This document shows, in pieces, positions 5,933-8,719 of a DNA stretch of 8,719 bases. Each line of letters starts with the position of its first letter. Position 1 is the first letter of the stretch. The position numbers and the translations under genes are program-made. This DNA comes from Alphaproteobacteria bacterium (lineage in GTDB: Bacteria; Pseudomonadota; Alphaproteobacteria; Rhizobiales; Hyphomicrobiaceae). The notes beneath the pieces are model-generated. The model did not search any database, was not told the DNA's origin, and worked only from the letters and a program-made list of their open reading frames with translations. The stretch lies in assembly GCA_022600335.1 (NCBI GenBank), contig JAHZKN010000092.1:1-8719 (forward strand). The letters run 5' to 3'.

Positions 5933-7309
5933 CTAAAAGTAATCTGGACTAACACGAAACAGATGCTCGACATCACGCACCCGATCAGCACGTGAAAATA
6001 ATACGACACGGTCTTTGACCAGAAGCTCCGTTGCTCCTTTTGGAATTATGGTTGTTCCGTCACGCAGAATACAGCCAAGGCGAACCCCATCCCCGACATC
6101 AATCTCTTTGATCGGCTTGCCAACTATGGGGGCCGTTTCCAATACTTCAGCTTCGATCACTTCGCCGGCACCGTCCAGTACAGAATGCACACCGCGAATG
6201 CGCCCCCTGCGCACATGTTGCAGCACCCGCGATACTGTCGTTGCCCTTGGGTTGATGAACGCATCAATGTTCAAAGAACGCACCATGCTCATGTAGTTGG
6301 GTGAATTGATCAAACAGAAGCTCGACCCACAGCCAAGTTGTTTGGCAAGCGCAGATGTGAGCAGATTGACTTGATCGTCATTCGTAACAGCGACCAGTGT
6401 GTCCGCTGCTGAAATATCTGCTTCCCGAAGCAGGTCCTCGTTAAGCGCAGATCCATTCAAAACAACGCTTGACTGCAATTGTTCAGCAATTGCCATGGCC
6501 CGGTTATGGTCCGCTTCAACAATCTTCAAACGCAGGTTTGGGTCGGCTGCCTCAAAGGCCTTGGCAATATAGAACCCAATATTTCCGCCGCCAGCAATGA
6601 CGATCCGGCGAGCTTGAGTCTCTTCGTGACCAAACACCTGAAGCACCCGGGCGGTTTGATCTGAGGGTGTGATGACATAAACGCCGTCGCCCTCATGAAT
6701 TTGATCTGACGAATGTGGGACAATCAAACGATCATCGCGCACAATTGCAACGGCCACAGCTGGCAAATCAGGAAACAATTCTGAGAGCTGTTCAAGGGGG
6801 GTGTCAATGAGTGGACACTCTGCATCGCAGGAAATGCCAAGAAGTGTGATGTGACCATCGCCGAAACTTGCAGTTTCGAACGCGCCAGGCGTTTCCAGCC
6901 GTCGCATCACCATATTGCCAACTTCAATCTCGGGCGAGATGATGAAATCAATGGCCATGCTGTCGCGTGAAAAGAGTTTCGACCATGGATCAGAGAGATA
7001 AGTTTGCGAACGGACGCGAGCGATCTTAGTTGGAATATCAAAAAGCGTATGGGCGACCTGACAGGCAACCATGTTGACTTCATCGTGCAACGTCACAGCA
7101 ATCAACATATCGGCTTCACGCGCACCTGCGCGCTCCAATACGTCAGGATGCGCACCGTTGCCGCGCAGTGCCCTAACCTCTAGGACGTCATTTGCACGCT
7201 CAACCAATTGGACGTTGGCATCAATGATAGAGATGTCGTTGCCTTCGGCGGCCAACCGCTCGGCAATCCCAGAGCCGACCTGACCGGCGCCGCAAATGAT
7301 GACCTTCAT
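5933..7309 (-). CDS. trkA: Trk potassium uptake regulatory subunit TrkA
   Basis: The 458-residue protein is the usual tandem form. The first RCK-N (Rossmann) domain carries GAGQVGSGIA (7-16) and acidic D30; the first RCK-C domain lies at about 140-228. The second RCK-N starts at ~235 with GGGNIGFYIA (240-249) and E265, and the second RCK-C is at about 372-456. TrkA is a peripheral cytoplasmic protein that binds NAD(H) and adenine nucleotides and gates the TrkH/TrkG membrane channel for K+ uptake. No trkH is in the window. ATG 7309 begins directly with the MKVIICGAGQ strand, and GAGG lies four bases before it. The ntrX-trkA order is common in alphaproteobacteria. The 167-nt spacer upstream leaves room for a separate promoter. 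Confidence 0.97.
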   Translation of the reverse strand: MKVIICGAGQVGSGIAERLAAEGNDISIIDANVQLVERANDVLEVRALRGNGAHPDVLERAGAREADMLIAVTLHDEVNMVACQVAHTLFDIPTKIARVRSQTYLSDPWSKLFSRDSMAIDFIISPEIEVGNMVMRRLETPGAFETASFGDGHITLLGISCDAECPLIDTPLEQLSELFPDLPAVAVAIVRDDRLIVPHSSDQIHEGDGVYVITPSDQTARVLQVFGHEETQARRIVIAGGGNIGFYIAKAFEAADPNLRLKIVEADHNRAMAIAEQLQSSVVLNGSALNEDLLREADISAADTLVAVTNDDQVNLLTSALAKQLGCGSSFCLINSPNYMSMVRSLNIDAFINPRATTVSRVLQHVRRGRIRGVHSVLDGAGEVIEAEVLETAPIVGKPIKEIDVGDGVRLGCILRDGTTIIPKGATELLVKDRVVLFSRADRVRDVEHLFRVSPDYF

Positions 7310-7476
7310 GACACCTCAGTCCTGTCAGCGCTTTTGTTCCACCATGCATCTGTCAACAAGACGCGACAGGATCAAAGACGATTGGTCTTCTGCAGGCAAC
7401 GCTTTTTGTGCCAAAAAAACCTTAACAAAGTTGTGTCTACGACGCGCATTGTTGCCGGCTTGTACAATTACGCGGC
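7310..7476 (-). other. ntrX-trkA spacer with no identified gene
   Basis: The spacer contains a perfect TTGACA hexamer (minus strand, 7356-7351) without a matching -10, an AT-rich six-pair inverted repeat (7403-7408 with 7412-7417), and CTGTC/GACAG repeats (CTGTC at 7322-7326 and 7350-7354, GACAG at 7365-7369). No GC-rich stem precedes the T7 run near 7419-7413, so no intrinsic terminator is supported after ntrX. I see no ORF or RNA gene. Confidence 0.4.
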
Positions 7477-8719
7477 TCAGGTTTGGCGCTGTTCTGCCGA
7501 ACGTTGATCTGATGTTACGCCCAGTGCTCTGAGTTTGCGGTGCAAAGCGGATCGCTCCATTCCGACAAATTCTGCTGTGCGCGAGATATTGCCGCCAAAT
7601 CGATTGATTTGTGCAAGCAGGTATTCGCGTTCAAAAATCTCACGTGCTTCACGCAACGGCAACGACATCAAGTGTTCCGCACCACCGTTGATTGGCAGTG
7701 GCACATTCGAGCCGATTTCGTTGGGTAGCATTTCTGCTGTGATCACGGCGTTGGCTTCCCCACCTGATAGGATCATCAAGCGTTCGATATTGTTGCGCAG
7801 CTCACGTACGTTTCCAGGCCAGTCGTGTGCCTGCAGAACCGCGATTGCGTCTTCACCGATACGCCGGGGGGATAGACCCGATGACTCGGTGACCTGGTCA
7901 ACGAAGTATTCAATCAGTTCTGGAATGTCGTCGCGACGCTCTGCCAAACTCGGCACCCGGAGCGGCACAACGTTCAAGCGATGATAAAGATCTTCCCGGA
8001 AGCTCCCATCACTCATCGCGCGTTCCAGATCGTGGCTGGTTGAAGACACGATGCGGACGTCGACAGAGACCTTCTGCGAGCCACCAATGCGCTGAAATTT
8101 CTGTTCGACCAGTACGCGTAGGATCTTACCCTGTGTCTCAATCGGCATGTCACCGATTTCGTCAATATAAAGCGTGCCACCGTGAGCTTCTTCCAGCGCC
8201 CCGACTTTGCGCGGTCCGCCTTCGCGGTCTTCAGTGCCAAACATTTCCTCTTCAACGCGATCTGGCGCCATAGCAGCCGCGTTCATAACGACAAACATCG
8301 CATCGGCGCGGTGCGAATTGGCATGCAGCATCCGTGCCGCCAATTCCTTGCCTGACCCTGACGGGCCGCGGATCAAGACCCGGCTGTTGGTTGGCGCGAC
8401 CCGTTCAATCGCCGTCTTCAAATGATTGATTGCAGCCGACTTACCGATAATGTCTGCCGAAACCATTGCACGGCCACGTAGTTCTTTGACCTCGCGTTTG
8501 AGCTGAGAGGCCTCTAATGCGCGCATGGTTACGAGCACTAGCCGATCACTCTTAAAGGGCTTTTCGATGTAGTCATATGCGCCGCGCTTAATAGCCGTTA
8601 CCGCAGTTTCGATATTGCCATGACCAGAAATGATCACCACGGGGAGCTCTGGATAAGTGCGTTTAATGACACTCAGGACTTCAAGACCATCGAGTCGGCT
8701 ACCCCGCAACCAAATATCA
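7477..8719 (-). CDS. ntrX: Nitrogen-assimilation response regulator NtrX (5' partial)
   Basis: The visible 413 codons begin inside the receiver domain at DIWLRGSRLDGLEVL, so the likely phospho-acceptor aspartate is the first visible residue (codon 8718-8716). The receiver continues with ISGHG (Ser/Thr switch) and the conserved lysine in EKPF. The AAA+ domain has a Walker A GPSGSGKE (visible residues 118-125), Walker B GGTLYIDEIGDMP (180-192), the arginine-finger region FREDLYHRL and sensor II WPGNVREL. A Fis-type helix-turn-helix ends the protein (GGNISRTAEFVGMERSALHRKLRALG, read in two parts at 375-400). The GAFTGA sigma-54 contact loop is missing: between EEEMFG and GALEEAHGG the sequence is TEDREGGPRKV. 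This is the NtrX pattern of alphaproteobacteria, where regulation does not obviously act through sigma-54. NtrX is phosphorylated by NtrY and controls nitrogen, redox and envelope genes. TTG at 8709 is an internal leucine, not a start. Confidence 0.95.
   Translation of the reverse strand, partial: DIWLRGSRLDGLEVLSVIKRTYPELPVVIISGHGNIETAVTAIKRGAYDYIEKPFKSDRLVLVTMRALEASQLKREVKELRGRAMVSADIIGKSAAINHLKTAIERVAPTNSRVLIRGPSGSGKELAARMLHANSHRADAMFVVMNAAAMAPDRVEEEMFGTEDREGGPRKVGALEEAHGGTLYIDEIGDMPIETQGKILRVLVEQKFQRIGGSQKVSVDVRIVSSTSHDLERAMSDGSFREDLYHRLNVVPLRVPSLAERRDDIPELIEYFVDQVTESSGLSPRRIGEDAIAVLQAHDWPGNVRELRNNIERLMILSGGEANAVITAEMLPNEIGSNVPLPINGGAEHLMSLPLREAREIFEREYLLAQINRFGGNISRTAEFVGMERSALHRKLRALGVTSDQRSAEQRQT

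Noticed and set aside
7395..7420. Sigma-54 promoter look-alike upstream of trkA (TTGGCAC ... TTGC on the minus strand)
   Set aside because: GG and GC are separated by 13 bases where the -24/-12 element needs 10, so the spacing is wrong.

Overview
The window looks like a piece of alphaproteobacterial chromosome. Five genes on the minus strand, read from right to left, follow an order familiar from that class: ntrX (5' end cut by the window edge), trkA, a D-amino-acid aminotransferase gene (dat), hfq and hflX. The protein sequences support this: NtrX has the shortened AAA+ loop typical of the class, Hfq has the [14 protein letters not shown] type of core, and HflX carries the LEEAVGLAQAIDL signature. 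Genus cannot be set from the sequence alone.

Layout, minus strand, right to left: ntrX (8719-7477, partial), a 167-nt spacer, trkA (7309-5933), dat (5851-4994), a 159-nt spacer, hfq (4834-4580), hflX (4492-3146), a 128-nt spacer with two small hairpins, then an FAD-dependent aromatic-hydroxylase-type oxidoreductase (3017-1758). That gene is followed by a convincing intrinsic terminator at 1676-1703. A 257-nt spacer comes next, holding a 15-codon ORF with a near-ideal ribosome binding site and a two-part stem. The last minus-strand gene is a PcfJ-like protein (1500-328). The left edge holds the last 67 codons of mazG on the plus strand, convergent with the PcfJ-like gene. The 123-nt spacer between the two stop codons contains a strong hairpin (222-273).

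How the genes relate: NtrX is the response regulator of the NtrY-NtrX pair; TrkA is the NAD-binding regulatory subunit of Trk potassium uptake; Dat interconverts D-amino acids and 2-oxo acids, feeding D-amino acids to the cell wall; Hfq is the RNA chaperone; HflX is a ribosome-associated GTPase; and MazG is a nucleotide-pool pyrophosphohydrolase. Close spacing on one strand suggests shared transcription of at least part of the ntrX-to-hflX block. The FAD enzyme and the PcfJ-like protein look like accessory genes lying between hflX and a mazG that now faces the other way.

Most of the window is ordinary core genome. The parts worth a second look are the hflX-mazG junction (two additional genes, mazG on the opposite strand), the leader of the PcfJ-like gene, and the hairpin in the convergent spacer. 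I see no tRNA or rRNA gene, CRISPR array, insertion sequence or obvious attachment site. No spacer exceeds 300 bases.
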